Source of the DNA: Hirschia sp964342355 | GTDB lineage: Bacteria > Pseudomonadota > Alphaproteobacteria > Caulobacterales > Hyphomonadaceae | NCBI GenBank assembly: GCA_964342355.1 | Contig: CAYFFG010000005.1 | Coordinates: 62,001 to 126,000 of the forward strand | Length of the DNA: 64,000 bases | Direction: 5' to 3' | Part shown: positions 53,655 through 60,076 of the stretch, one piece after another | How positions within the stretch are numbered: the stretch's first letter is position 1 | Layout: the number at the start of each line of letters is the position of its first letter | Translations under genes and position numbers: made by a program | Notes under the pieces: generated by a model | What the model was told of the DNA's origin: nothing | Databases searched by the model: none | The model's input: the letters and a program-made list of their open reading frames with translations, nothing else

Positions 53655-53671
53655 ATGGTGCCGCTGAAGGG
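53655..53671. repeat. Right attachment site of the element (tRNA-Thr 3' end)
   Basis: The 17 bases ATGGTGCCGCTGAAGGG cover the last 16 bases of the tRNA-Thr gene plus one base. The same 17 bases occur at 39837-39853. Confidence 0.82.
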
Positions 53672-53731
53672 ACTCGAACCCCCGACTCCATCATTACGAA
53701 TGACGTGCTCTACCATCTGAGCTACAGCGGC
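53656..53731 (-). tRNA. tRNA-Thr (anticodon CGT)
   Basis: A 76-base cloverleaf with encoded CCA. Acceptor GCCGCTG pairs with CAGCGGC, the D arm is GCTC/GAGC, the anticodon stem CGTCA/TGATG closes loop TTCGTAA (anticodon CGT, reads ACG), and the T loop is TTCGAGT. The T stem has two G-U pairs. Its 3' end is the right attachment site of the integrative element. Confidence 0.95.
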
Positions 53732-53813
53732 GTACCAGTACGTTTAGGAAACGGGCATATACCGCCAGAGAGAAATTCAGGCAAGAGGGGAATTCCGGCG
53801 CGTAAAGCTGTGT

Positions 53814-54644
53814 CTATACAGATGAAATCTCAGGCACGGACTGTTTCAAACGGCCGCCTACGCGGATAGGCTCAATACGCATAGCCAGGCCGGTTCTATC
53901 GTCCGTTTCCACATAGACACCACATAGCGTGCCTTCGCCGTCGGCTGGCTCCATACGCGGGGCGGGCAGGCGCGTTGTCTGGCGCTGAAGGATGATTTCC
54001 TTCTTCATGCCGATCACACTGTCATAATCGCCGCACATGCCGGCGTCTGTCTGAAAGGCCGTACCGCCAGGATAAATCTGAGCGTCGGCGCTGGGCGTGT
54101 GGGTGTGGGCACCCACAACAAGGCTGGCCTGACCGTCAATTAAGTGGGCGATAGCGGCTTTTTCCGAACTGGCTTCGGCATGCACTTCAACGATTACTGC
54201 GTCGGCCACGACGCCAAGCGGGGCTTCGTCGATGGCGCGCAAAACACCCTGAAACGGATCATCCAGCGCGTCCATAAACACGCGGCCATGGATCTGGACC
54301 ACAAACACGCGCCGTCCGTCCGGAAGCTGAAACAAATTGCTGCCCTTGCCGGGGATTTCCAGGCCTTGGGGATAGTTGTACGGACGAATAAGGCGTGGCT
54401 CTCGCTCAATATAGGTCAGGACTTCGCGCTGGTCCCATGAGTGGTTGCCAAGGGTGATACAGTCCGCACCGATATCGAATATTTCGTTGGCGATCTTTTC
54501 GGTGATGCCAAATCCGCCAGCTGCGTTTTCGCCATTCACAACCACGAAATCGAGGAGAAGTTTCTCGCGCAAGCCGGGGAGGTGGTCGATGACGGCATTG
54601 CGTCCGGACTTGCCGACAACATCTCCAAAAAAGGCTAAACGCAT
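53814..54644 (-). CDS. YmdB-family metallophosphoesterase
   Basis: A 276-residue TIGR00282/YmdB-type phosphoesterase: MRLAFFGDVVGKSGRNAVID (metal ligand Asp), FVVVNGENAAGGFGI, CITLGNHSWDQRE, VIVEVHAEASSEK, VVGAHTHTPSADAQ. In other bacteria relatives hydrolyse 2',3'-cyclic nucleotides or cAMP. It lies downstream of the 5-formyl-THF cyclo-ligase gene on the same strand, 100 bases apart, and is the first core gene beyond the tRNA. Confidence 0.92.
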   Translation of the reverse strand: MRLAFFGDVVGKSGRNAVIDHLPGLREKLLLDFVVVNGENAAGGFGITEKIANEIFDIGADCITLGNHSWDQREVLTYIEREPRLIRPYNYPQGLEIPGKGSNLFQLPDGRRVFVVQIHGRVFMDALDDPFQGVLRAIDEAPLGVVADAVIVEVHAEASSEKAAIAHLIDGQASLVVGAHTHTPSADAQIYPGGTAFQTDAGMCGDYDSVIGMKKEIILQRQTTRLPAPRMEPADGEGTLCGVYVETDDRTGLAMRIEPIRVGGRLKQSVPEISSV

Positions 54645-54744
54645 TTTATTCTACTTCCAGTTATATCAAAACTTGAGCGTTGGTAGGCGCTTAGCGCCTC
54701 AATGAAAAGGGATGAGACGCATTTTCACCTGAATGTGTGGTCTT

Positions 54745-55359
54745 TTAGGTGTTCTGGTTCTGTGGATTTTGCGCGGCGCGAGCCAGAAACAAAGGCACAG
54801 AATTTAAAGGTGTTTCCACCCAGTCCAACGGGATGTCGTGGCGCTCGGATGGCACAGCGTCCACTTGTTGCTGGGCATAGGATAAACCGACATAAAAGCA
54901 GGGTCCGTCTTCGCGCAAACCAGCCATGGTGCGGTCGTAATGGCCTTTGCCATAGCCAAGCCGCGCGCCACGCGCATCAAAGGCGAGCAGCGGCGCAAGC
55001 ACCAGTCCGGGGCGCGCTTCAACCGCGTCAGAGGCTGGCTGTAAAAGACCAAAAGGACCTTTGACCAGATCCTCTGGCTTTTCATGAATGCGGAACGTCA
55101 TCTCGCCACTGTTTTCAACGCGCGGCAGGACAATGGTCGCGCCTTTTTTGCGTAGGCGGTTCAACAGCGGCAGCGGGTCCAGCTCGTCTTTTATGGCGCG
55201 ATAGCCGGACACAACAGGTCCAAACCGGTCCAGCAATTTGAGGGGAAAGCGCTTTGCCAGTTTCTCGGCGGCGTCCGGGTCGCGTGCGGCGGCTTCGGCG
55301 CGCACTTCGTACATGTGGGCGCGTAGAATCTGTTTTTGCTGGTCCTGGGGCGAGGTCAA
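54745..55359 (-). CDS. 5-formyltetrahydrofolate cyclo-ligase
   Basis: A 204-residue folate enzyme (ATP-dependent conversion of 5-formyl-THF to 5,10-methenyl-THF): QKQILRAHMYEVRAEAAARD, GATIVLPRVENSGEMTFRIH, APLLAFDARGARLGYGKGHY and YDRTMAGL. The frame is open to ATG 55416, but that ATG lies inside the probable 6S RNA and adds residues unlike the family. A TTG at 55359 with GGAG 8 bases before starts exactly at the family N-terminus, so it is preferred. Confidence 0.88.
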   Translation of the reverse strand: MTSPQDQQKQILRAHMYEVRAEAAARDPDAAEKLAKRFPLKLLDRFGPVVSGYRAIKDELDPLPLLNRLRKKGATIVLPRVENSGEMTFRIHEKPEDLVKGPFGLLQPASDAVEARPGLVLAPLLAFDARGARLGYGKGHYDRTMAGLREDGPCFYVGLSYAQQQVDAVPSERHDIPLDWVETPLNSVPLFLARAAQNPQNQNT

Positions 55360-55406
55360 TAAAAAGCTCCGTCTGGCGAAATGAACGGAGGCGGCGCCGC
55401 CTTCGC

Positions 55407-55535
55407 CGTGGGACATCTATCATTCCCATCGACCCAGCAAGCTAGGTGGGCGCCGGAAGTAATAGGGATCACAATCCCAGTCAGAGCCAGCTCCCTGATG
55501 AAAATGTAAGGTCGCTGGAATAATTGGTCCTCACG
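55407..55535 (-). ncRNA. Probable 6S RNA (ssrS)
   Basis: The minus strand between the patatin gene and the cyclo-ligase gene can fold into one long, broken hairpin. The two ends pair in blocks: CGTG/CACG, GGAC/GTCC, ATTATTCC/GGAATGAT, CGACC/GGTCG, with an open middle and an inner GGGA/TCCC hairpin, which is the 6S layout. Location just upstream of a 5-formyl-THF cyclo-ligase gene is the typical proteobacterial 6S position. Ends are set from the pairing only, and the 129-base length is shorter than most 6S RNAs, so it may extend further. Confidence 0.55.
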
Positions 55536-55636
55536 AACGAGGCAGCAAACCGCCAAGCGCTCATTTAAGCGTAGTGGCGGTTCACAACAAGTGAAGGATT
55601 GGTCGGGAAATGCGATTGTTGCGATTTCCTGGATGT

Positions 55637-57040
55637 TTATGCCTTGTCAAAGGCCTCCGGGAAGATGAGATCGACCGGCGCTTTGTCTGTTTCCATACCA
55701 GTTGGCGATGGTTGCTGACCATTAGACCCTTCGCCAAACCAGTAAGCGCCAAGGGCGTCACCTATGGTTTCTAGGCGCATCATGTTGGTGTCGGCGGAGT
55801 TCGCCAATTCACGCAGATCCTTGATGAGACCTTCGGGGCCTTCTTGCGGATAGTCTTTTAAGAAGCCGTCGCCTTCGAAAATGTCGTCTCCCAAAAGCGC
55901 GCGCAGGGATTTTTCATCCAGATCCACGTCAATACGCTGGAAATGCAGGAGCGGGTCCTGGCTGATTCCCATGTCGAGCATGTCGTCAATTTCTGAGTTG
56001 ATTTTGACCGGGAAGGGCGGGTCCGAGATTGCTTGCAGCCAGGTCAGCCCGTTTGTGGACGTGTCCGGGATCATGCCGCGCAGCGCGTCCAGCGCTTTCA
56101 TGCCGGCCATGCGTCCACGGAAGTCTTCAACGGTGAATGTGGGCCTAAAAGCGCCTGTGCCCAGAGACACCATCATGATCTTGTCAGCGCCAGTCTCCCA
56201 GCCAAACCCCCATGGCGAGCGTGGCATTCCGGACCAGCCTTTCCAGGGTTTGGCGTTTTTACGCCATTTGGCGGTCGCAACCAGAAAGCCCTGCATGGAT
56301 GGGTTGTTGTGAGGGCTGACGCCGCCATCAAAGAACAGGCCGGTTTCATCTTCAGAGATCTGTTTTTCAACGGGGCTCAAATAAAACGGAGCAGAGGCGG
56401 AGGCCTGAACCACTTCCTGCAGGTTATAGAATTTGTTGGAAATGTATTGCGCGCCCGGACCGCCATTTTCTGCGTAATAGCCCTGCCAGACCGGTGAATT
56501 CCATTCCCAGTATTTGGAATGCGGGTTGTTGGTCAGAACCCAAGGGCTGCCTTTGTCGATCCGCTTTGAACAGATCAGCAGGCCCGTTTTAAGATAATCT
56601 GTGCCCAGCGGCACCCGTTGGGAAGGGTCGCCGCCATGCGTGCGTTGAAAATCCTCGAATGTCTCGTTGATGACGCGTGTCAGGTTTTTAGAGTCAAAGA
56701 TCGGCACAAAGCCGACAATGCCGCGGCGTTTTTTGCCAAAGACCTGCTTGGCTAGCTTGCGGTAGAGCTGTTTGATCTCGGAGACGCGATAGCCCATCGC
56801 CAGCAGGGTCGACATGATCGCACCGGTGGATGTGCCTGCGATGAGGTCGAAATAGTGACAGAGGCGAAAGTCGTCACGCTCATTTTCAGGCAGGCGCGCC
56901 GCGAGCTGTTTTTCCATCTGCTCTAAGACGCCGCATGTCAGGATGCCGCGCACGCCGCCGCCATCCAGCGCCAGAATACGCTTGGGACCTTCCCCGAAAA
57001 AGTGCTGGTTGAGTGAGCGATCCCTCAGCGCAGTCGTCAT
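55637..57040 (-). CDS. Patatin-like phospholipase
   Basis: A 467-residue patatin-family acyl hydrolase. The Gly-rich oxyanion loop is RILALDGGGVRGILTCGVLE, the nucleophile elbow is LIAGTSTGAIMSTLL (Ser of GTSTG), and the catalytic Asp lies in GLFFDGGVSPHNNPSMQGFL. Longer than minimal patatins, with a C-terminal helical part rich in Asp/Glu. It should cleave fatty acids from phospholipids or other lipids. Single gene between the 6S RNA and the HNH gene. Confidence 0.92.
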   Translation of the reverse strand: MTTALRDRSLNQHFFGEGPKRILALDGGGVRGILTCGVLEQMEKQLAARLPENERDDFRLCHYFDLIAGTSTGAIMSTLLAMGYRVSEIKQLYRKLAKQVFGKKRRGIVGFVPIFDSKNLTRVINETFEDFQRTHGGDPSQRVPLGTDYLKTGLLICSKRIDKGSPWVLTNNPHSKYWEWNSPVWQGYYAENGGPGAQYISNKFYNLQEVVQASASAPFYLSPVEKQISEDETGLFFDGGVSPHNNPSMQGFLVATAKWRKNAKPWKGWSGMPRSPWGFGWETGADKIMMVSLGTGAFRPTFTVEDFRGRMAGMKALDALRGMIPDTSTNGLTWLQAISDPPFPVKINSEIDDMLDMGISQDPLLHFQRIDVDLDEKSLRALLGDDIFEGDGFLKDYPQEGPEGLIKDLRELANSADTNMMRLETIGDALGAYWFGEGSNGQQPSPTGMETDKAPVDLIFPEAFDKA

Positions 57041-57097
57041 GGCGTTTCCCCTTGGCCTTTAGACAGCAAATTCATGTCAGCAACAGCTATACATTAA

Positions 57098-57403
57098 CTA
57101 TGACGTATCGCCAGACGTCTTGAAAGGTAAGGACTGCAAGACAGTGTCGCCCTTTTTCTTGTTGCAGACTGCGTGCGCGAGCTGGAGGTTTGATTTTTCG
57201 TCCTTGCCGCCTTTTGAAACGGGATGGATGTGGTCGAAAGTTGGTCTTTGCTTTTTCCAGACAGTTGAGTGCGGCGTATCAAACCGCTGACGCGGCATGG
57301 TTTCCCCGCAAAGCGCGCAGACGCCTTGTTGGGCGTCCCATAATTCGTCAAACCACGAGGACAACAAGCGTTGACGCGGAGTGGGCAATCGCCGCTTCGC
57401 CAT
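57098..57403 (-). CDS. Small HNH endonuclease-domain protein
   Basis: A 101-residue protein: CALCGE zinc pair, then RPTFDHIHPVSKGGKDEKSN, LQLAHAVCNKKKGDT, a complete HNH with both zinc Cys pairs (CxxC and later Cys). ATG 57403 lies 5 bases after the folD stop; the frame is open to 57541 but that part is read in folD. HNH proteins of this size are nucleases of unknown role; linkage to folD may be chance. Confidence 0.85.
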   Translation of the reverse strand: MAKRRLPTPRQRLLSSWFDELWDAQQGVCALCGETMPRQRFDTPHSTVWKKQRPTFDHIHPVSKGGKDEKSNLQLAHAVCNKKKGDTVLQSLPFKTSGDTS

Positions 57404-57408
57404 AGGGC

Positions 57409-58296
57409 TTAAAGACCCTGTGGCGCATCCCAGCCACGGCGCGTACATGCCGCGAGCACAGTGTTGCGCAGGAGGCAGGCGACAGTCATCAGGCCAACAC
57501 CGCCTGGAACAGGGGTAATGGCGCCAGCAACCTGACGACACTCTGCAAAGTCGGCATCACCCACAACGCGCGTTTTGCCTTCGCCTTTTTCTGGTGCAGG
57601 GATACGGTTGATACCCACATCGATGACACAAGCGCCGGGCTTGATCCACTCACCCTTGATCATGTTCGGGCGACCCACTGCTGGGACCAGAATATCCGCT
57701 TCACGGCAGACCGCCGGCAAATCAGCGGTGCGCGAATGTGCGACCGTCACCGTACAGTTTTCAGCCAGGAAAAGCAGTGCCGCTGGCTTGCCGACAAGGA
57801 TGGAGCGGCCGACAACCACGACATTTTTCCCGGAAAGGTCATCGCCCAGGGCGCGTTTTGCCATGATCACACAGCCTGTTGGCGTGCACGGGCGTTGTCC
57901 GGGTTTGCCCAGCACCAGCCGACCGGCCGATGTTTCCGTCAGACCGTCAACGTCTTTTTCCGGGCTGATTTTTTCAATTGCCGCATCTGAATTCAAGCCG
58001 TCCGGCAAAGGTAGCTGTAAAAGGATGCCGTCAACTTCAGGATCAGCGTTCAATGCCTCAATTTCGCGCTCGACTTCTTCCTGAGAAGACGTGGCGGGCA
58101 ACCGGCGGCAGATGGAGCGCATGCCTGCCGCTTCAGTTTTTTCGATTTTGGAATTGACGTAGATCTGGCTGGCAGGGTCTTCGCCGACAAGGATAACTGC
58201 TAATGTTGGTTGTCCGGGAAGCTTGGAAACGGCTGCGCCAACTGCGTCGCGAACATCCTGAGAAATGACTTTGCCGTCGATAATCTGCGCCGTCAT
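57409..58296 (-). CDS. folD: Methylenetetrahydrofolate dehydrogenase/cyclohydrolase FolD
   Basis: A 295-residue bifunctional folate enzyme: ASQIYVNSKIEKTEAAGMRS (catalytic Lys region), VDGILLQLPLPDGLNSDAAI, PCTPTGCVIMAKRAL, VVVVGRSILVGKPAALLFLA (NADP site), GACVIDVGINRI, and the PVPGGVGLMTVACLL end. It interconverts 5,10-methylene-, methenyl- and 10-formyl-THF. Its ATG overlaps the stop of the DUF167 gene (ATGA). Confidence 0.97.
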   Translation of the reverse strand: MTAQIIDGKVISQDVRDAVGAAVSKLPGQPTLAVILVGEDPASQIYVNSKIEKTEAAGMRSICRRLPATSSQEEVEREIEALNADPEVDGILLQLPLPDGLNSDAAIEKISPEKDVDGLTETSAGRLVLGKPGQRPCTPTGCVIMAKRALGDDLSGKNVVVVGRSILVGKPAALLFLAENCTVTVAHSRTADLPAVCREADILVPAVGRPNMIKGEWIKPGACVIDVGINRIPAPEKGEGKTRVVGDADFAECRQVAGAITPVPGGVGLMTVACLLRNTVLAACTRRGWDAPQGL

Positions 58297-58622
58297 GCCT
58301 TACCTCCAAATTCCTTGTCTAACCGGTCAGCCAGATAAGCGCCGCCTATGATTTGCAGCGTCTTTACACGATCCGTATCGCCTTTGACTACAGTGACAGA
58401 AGATTTGGTCACGCCAAGGGTTTTTGCGACCAGCGCAATAACAGATTTATTGGCTTTTCCTTTTTCTGGCACAGCCCGGACTTTGACTTTCAGATAGGTT
58501 TTCAGGCCCGCGTCTGTGAACGTTCCTTCGATGTCATCCCGCGAGGCGTTCGGGGTAACCCTGACGCGCAGAAAGAGGTCGCTTAAGACGACCTCCCAGA
58601 AAGAATCAAGTTTGGGCGTGAT
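58293..58622 (-). CDS. DUF167 (YggU) family protein without a normal start codon
   Basis: The minus strand encodes a clear DUF167 protein of about 109 residues: FWEVVLSDLFLRVRVTPNAS, KVKVRAVPEKGKANKSVIAL, VAKTLGVTKSSVTVVKGDTD, RVKTLQIIG. No ATG, GTG or TTG occurs before the conserved core; the first codons after the yggT stop are GCA ATC ACG. The start shown is the ATC. The frame is the same as yggT and is separated from it by one TAG, so read-through, a rare ATC or CTG start, or a sequence error are all possible. Its TGA overlaps the folD ATG. Confidence 0.7.
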   Translation of the reverse strand: MTPKLDSFWEVVLSDLFLRVRVTPNASRDDIEGTFTDAGLKTYLKVKVRAVPEKGKANKSVIALVAKTLGVTKSSVTVVKGDTDRVKTLQIIGGAYLADRLDKEFGGKA

Positions 58623-58625
58623 TGC

Positions 58626-58928
58626 CTAAAGTCCGGCGCTAACGACCCAGCCTACGACATACTGTCGGGTGAAGATTTCTATGAACATGATCACAAACCA
58701 GAGGACCAGGAATGACAGGTCCAGACCATTAAACATCGGCACGATGCGGCGAATAGGTCTTAAGAATGGTTCGGTCAGCTGCTGGGTGAATTGGTAAACC
58801 TGCGCAACGAACTGATTGCGTAAATTGATAACGTCAAAGGCAATCAACCAACTCATAACAGCTGTAATGATCAGGATGAGCTTGAATAAGCCGAGAATGG
58901 CCAAAAAGACCTGAATTACAGCCAGCAT
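58626..58928 (-). CDS. YggT-family membrane protein
   Basis: A 100-residue YggT: two hydrophobic halves (VFLAILGLFKLILIITAVMS and LDLSFLVLWFVIMFIEIFTR) around the conserved QLTEPFLRPIRRIVPMFNGL. Role in other bacteria is tied to cell division or osmotic shock but unclear. It is directly followed, in the same frame after TAG, by the DUF167 gene, matching the yggT-yggU pairing of many proteobacteria. Confidence 0.92.
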   Translation of the reverse strand: MLAVIQVFLAILGLFKLILIITAVMSWLIAFDVINLRNQFVAQVYQFTQQLTEPFLRPIRRIVPMFNGLDLSFLVLWFVIMFIEIFTRQYVVGWVVSAGL

Positions 58929-59384
58929 GTTGGTTTTGCCTTCTGTGTTAACTTGGATGCGCTCAATAAAAAGCGCCGGAATGGCGTTCTATTATTGACT
59001 AGCGCAAATTGCTTTCTCTGCAAATCTAATACGGCTTTGCCTTAATAAATCATGGATTTTTGGCAAAATGTTCGGCGATGAATTGTGCTGTGACGACAAT
59101 CTCGCAGCAACGACAAGTGGCGCTAGCTCCACAACCAGAGCGGACGAATTGGTTAATGGCCTGCTGCTCGTTTTTAATTTGCTAAAAACAAGAAAAATGC
59201 AACGGGCGTTATCCTCGTTAATCCACTGTTATAAATTTGAGTGCAGTTTCTTTCCGAAACGGGCTGAAGTCTTAATTCTTTTAGATAAAATTCATCTTCT
59301 AAGTGAGATTTTCGAGTAATCAGTCAGAAAAATATAAGTTCTGTTAACCAAGATTTACATGCGCGGTACAGGGGAGCGGACGTA
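58929..59384. other. Intergenic region before the chemotaxis operon
   Basis: 456 bases between divergent yggT and the che operon. A frame at 59068-59319 (83 aa, low complexity) has no homology sense I can see and is not annotated. The end holds TTAACCAAGATTTAC (59344-59358), one base from the TTAA-N7-TTAA CtrA box, which would fit control of motility genes, but a single near-match is weak. Confidence 0.4.
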
Positions 59385-59693
59385 ATGACTGATGAAGCTG
59401 AAGTTACTACTGCAGCGTCCGAAGTTGTTCTGGGATCTCGTATTTCCAGCGCAGACATTGAATCCTTACACGCAAGTTTAACAGACGCAGCCGCGTCCGA
59501 CGCCGACATGACTGTCGATGTGTCCGGCGTCACGCTTATCGATACGCCAGCCATTCAACTTCTCATGTGTGCTGCGCGTGACCAGGCCCGGCGGGGTCGG
59601 CAGTTTTTCCTAAAGGGGGAAAGCGGCGCTTTCTCAGAAGCAGTGTCGCTTTTGGGGTTAACTCAAGAAGTAAATAGCTGGAGCACACAGTAA
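59385..59693 (+). CDS. STAS-domain protein of the chemotaxis operon
   Basis: A 102-residue STAS domain: SRISSADIESLHASLTDAAA, MTVDVSGVTLIDTPAIQLLM, CAARDQARRGRQFFLKGESG. The usual phosphorylated Ser after Asp is Thr here (LIDTPAIQ). It is the first gene of the operon and its last base is shared with the cheY start (TAATG). Stand-alone STAS proteins act as switches; a link to chemotaxis is inferred from position. Confidence 0.85.
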   Translation: MTDEAEVTTAASEVVLGSRISSADIESLHASLTDAAASDADMTVDVSGVTLIDTPAIQLLMCAARDQARRGRQFFLKGESGAFSEAVSLLGLTQEVNSWSTQ

Positions 59694-60058
59694 TGTCTAA
59701 ACGCGCACTCGTCGTTGATGACTCTAAGACTATGCGGGACATGGTGACTTTTACTCTCAAGAAAGAGGGTTTTGATGTCACTGAAGCTGAAGATGGTATG
59801 GGCGCTTTGGATAAGAGTACGTCTGGCGCCTACGACCTTGTGATTTCCGATGTGAACATGCCGCGTATGGATGGCATCACGCTGACGCAGAAACTGCGAC
59901 AGAACGGAGCGTTTAAAGCAACGCCAATCCTGATCCTCACGACAGAAGCGGACGCCAACAAAAAGGCTGCGGGTAAGGCGGCTGGCGCCACAGGTTGGAT
60001 CGTGAAGCCTTTTGACCCGGATCAACTTCTTGGCGTGGTGCGCCGGGTTTGCCGCTAA
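59693..60058 (+). CDS. cheY: Chemotaxis response regulator CheY
   Basis: A 121-residue receiver: RALVVDDSKTMRDMVTFTLK, YDLVISDVNMPRMDGITLTQ (phosphoacceptor Asp), TPILILTTEADANKKAAGKA, GATGWIVKPFDPDQLL. It is overlapped by the STAS gene and followed by cheA 18 bases later. It takes phosphate from CheA and binds the flagellar switch. Confidence 0.95.
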   Translation: MSKRALVVDDSKTMRDMVTFTLKKEGFDVTEAEDGMGALDKSTSGAYDLVISDVNMPRMDGITLTQKLRQNGAFKATPILILTTEADANKKAAGKAAGATGWIVKPFDPDQLLGVVRRVCR

Positions 60059-60076
60059 CGCGACGAGGGTTTCCCT

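Larger units (their letters stand above)
39837..53671. mobile_element. Integrative element in tRNA-Thr carrying type II-C CRISPR-Cas, integrase and TIR protein
   Basis: The element is bounded by an exact 17-base direct repeat, 39837-39853 and 53655-53671. The right copy is the 3' end of tRNA-Thr including CCA, the usual target of tyrosine integrases. An integrase gene starts 164 bases inside the left end. The 13.8-kb interior is AT-richer than the flanks and holds integrase, AlpA, a HUH Rep-like protein, small membrane proteins, an XRE regulator, AIM24, a TIR-propeller protein and a whole CRISPR-Cas9 system. The tRNA stays intact at the right end. Confidence 0.82.

Noticed and set aside
59068..59319. 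83-aa frame before the chemotaxis operon
   Set aside because: Low complexity, no ribosome-binding site, no recognisable domain, and placed where a promoter region is expected.
59344..59358. CtrA box before the che operon
   Set aside because: One mismatch to TTAA-N7-TTAA in an AT-rich stretch is too weak to call; only noted in the intergenic entry.
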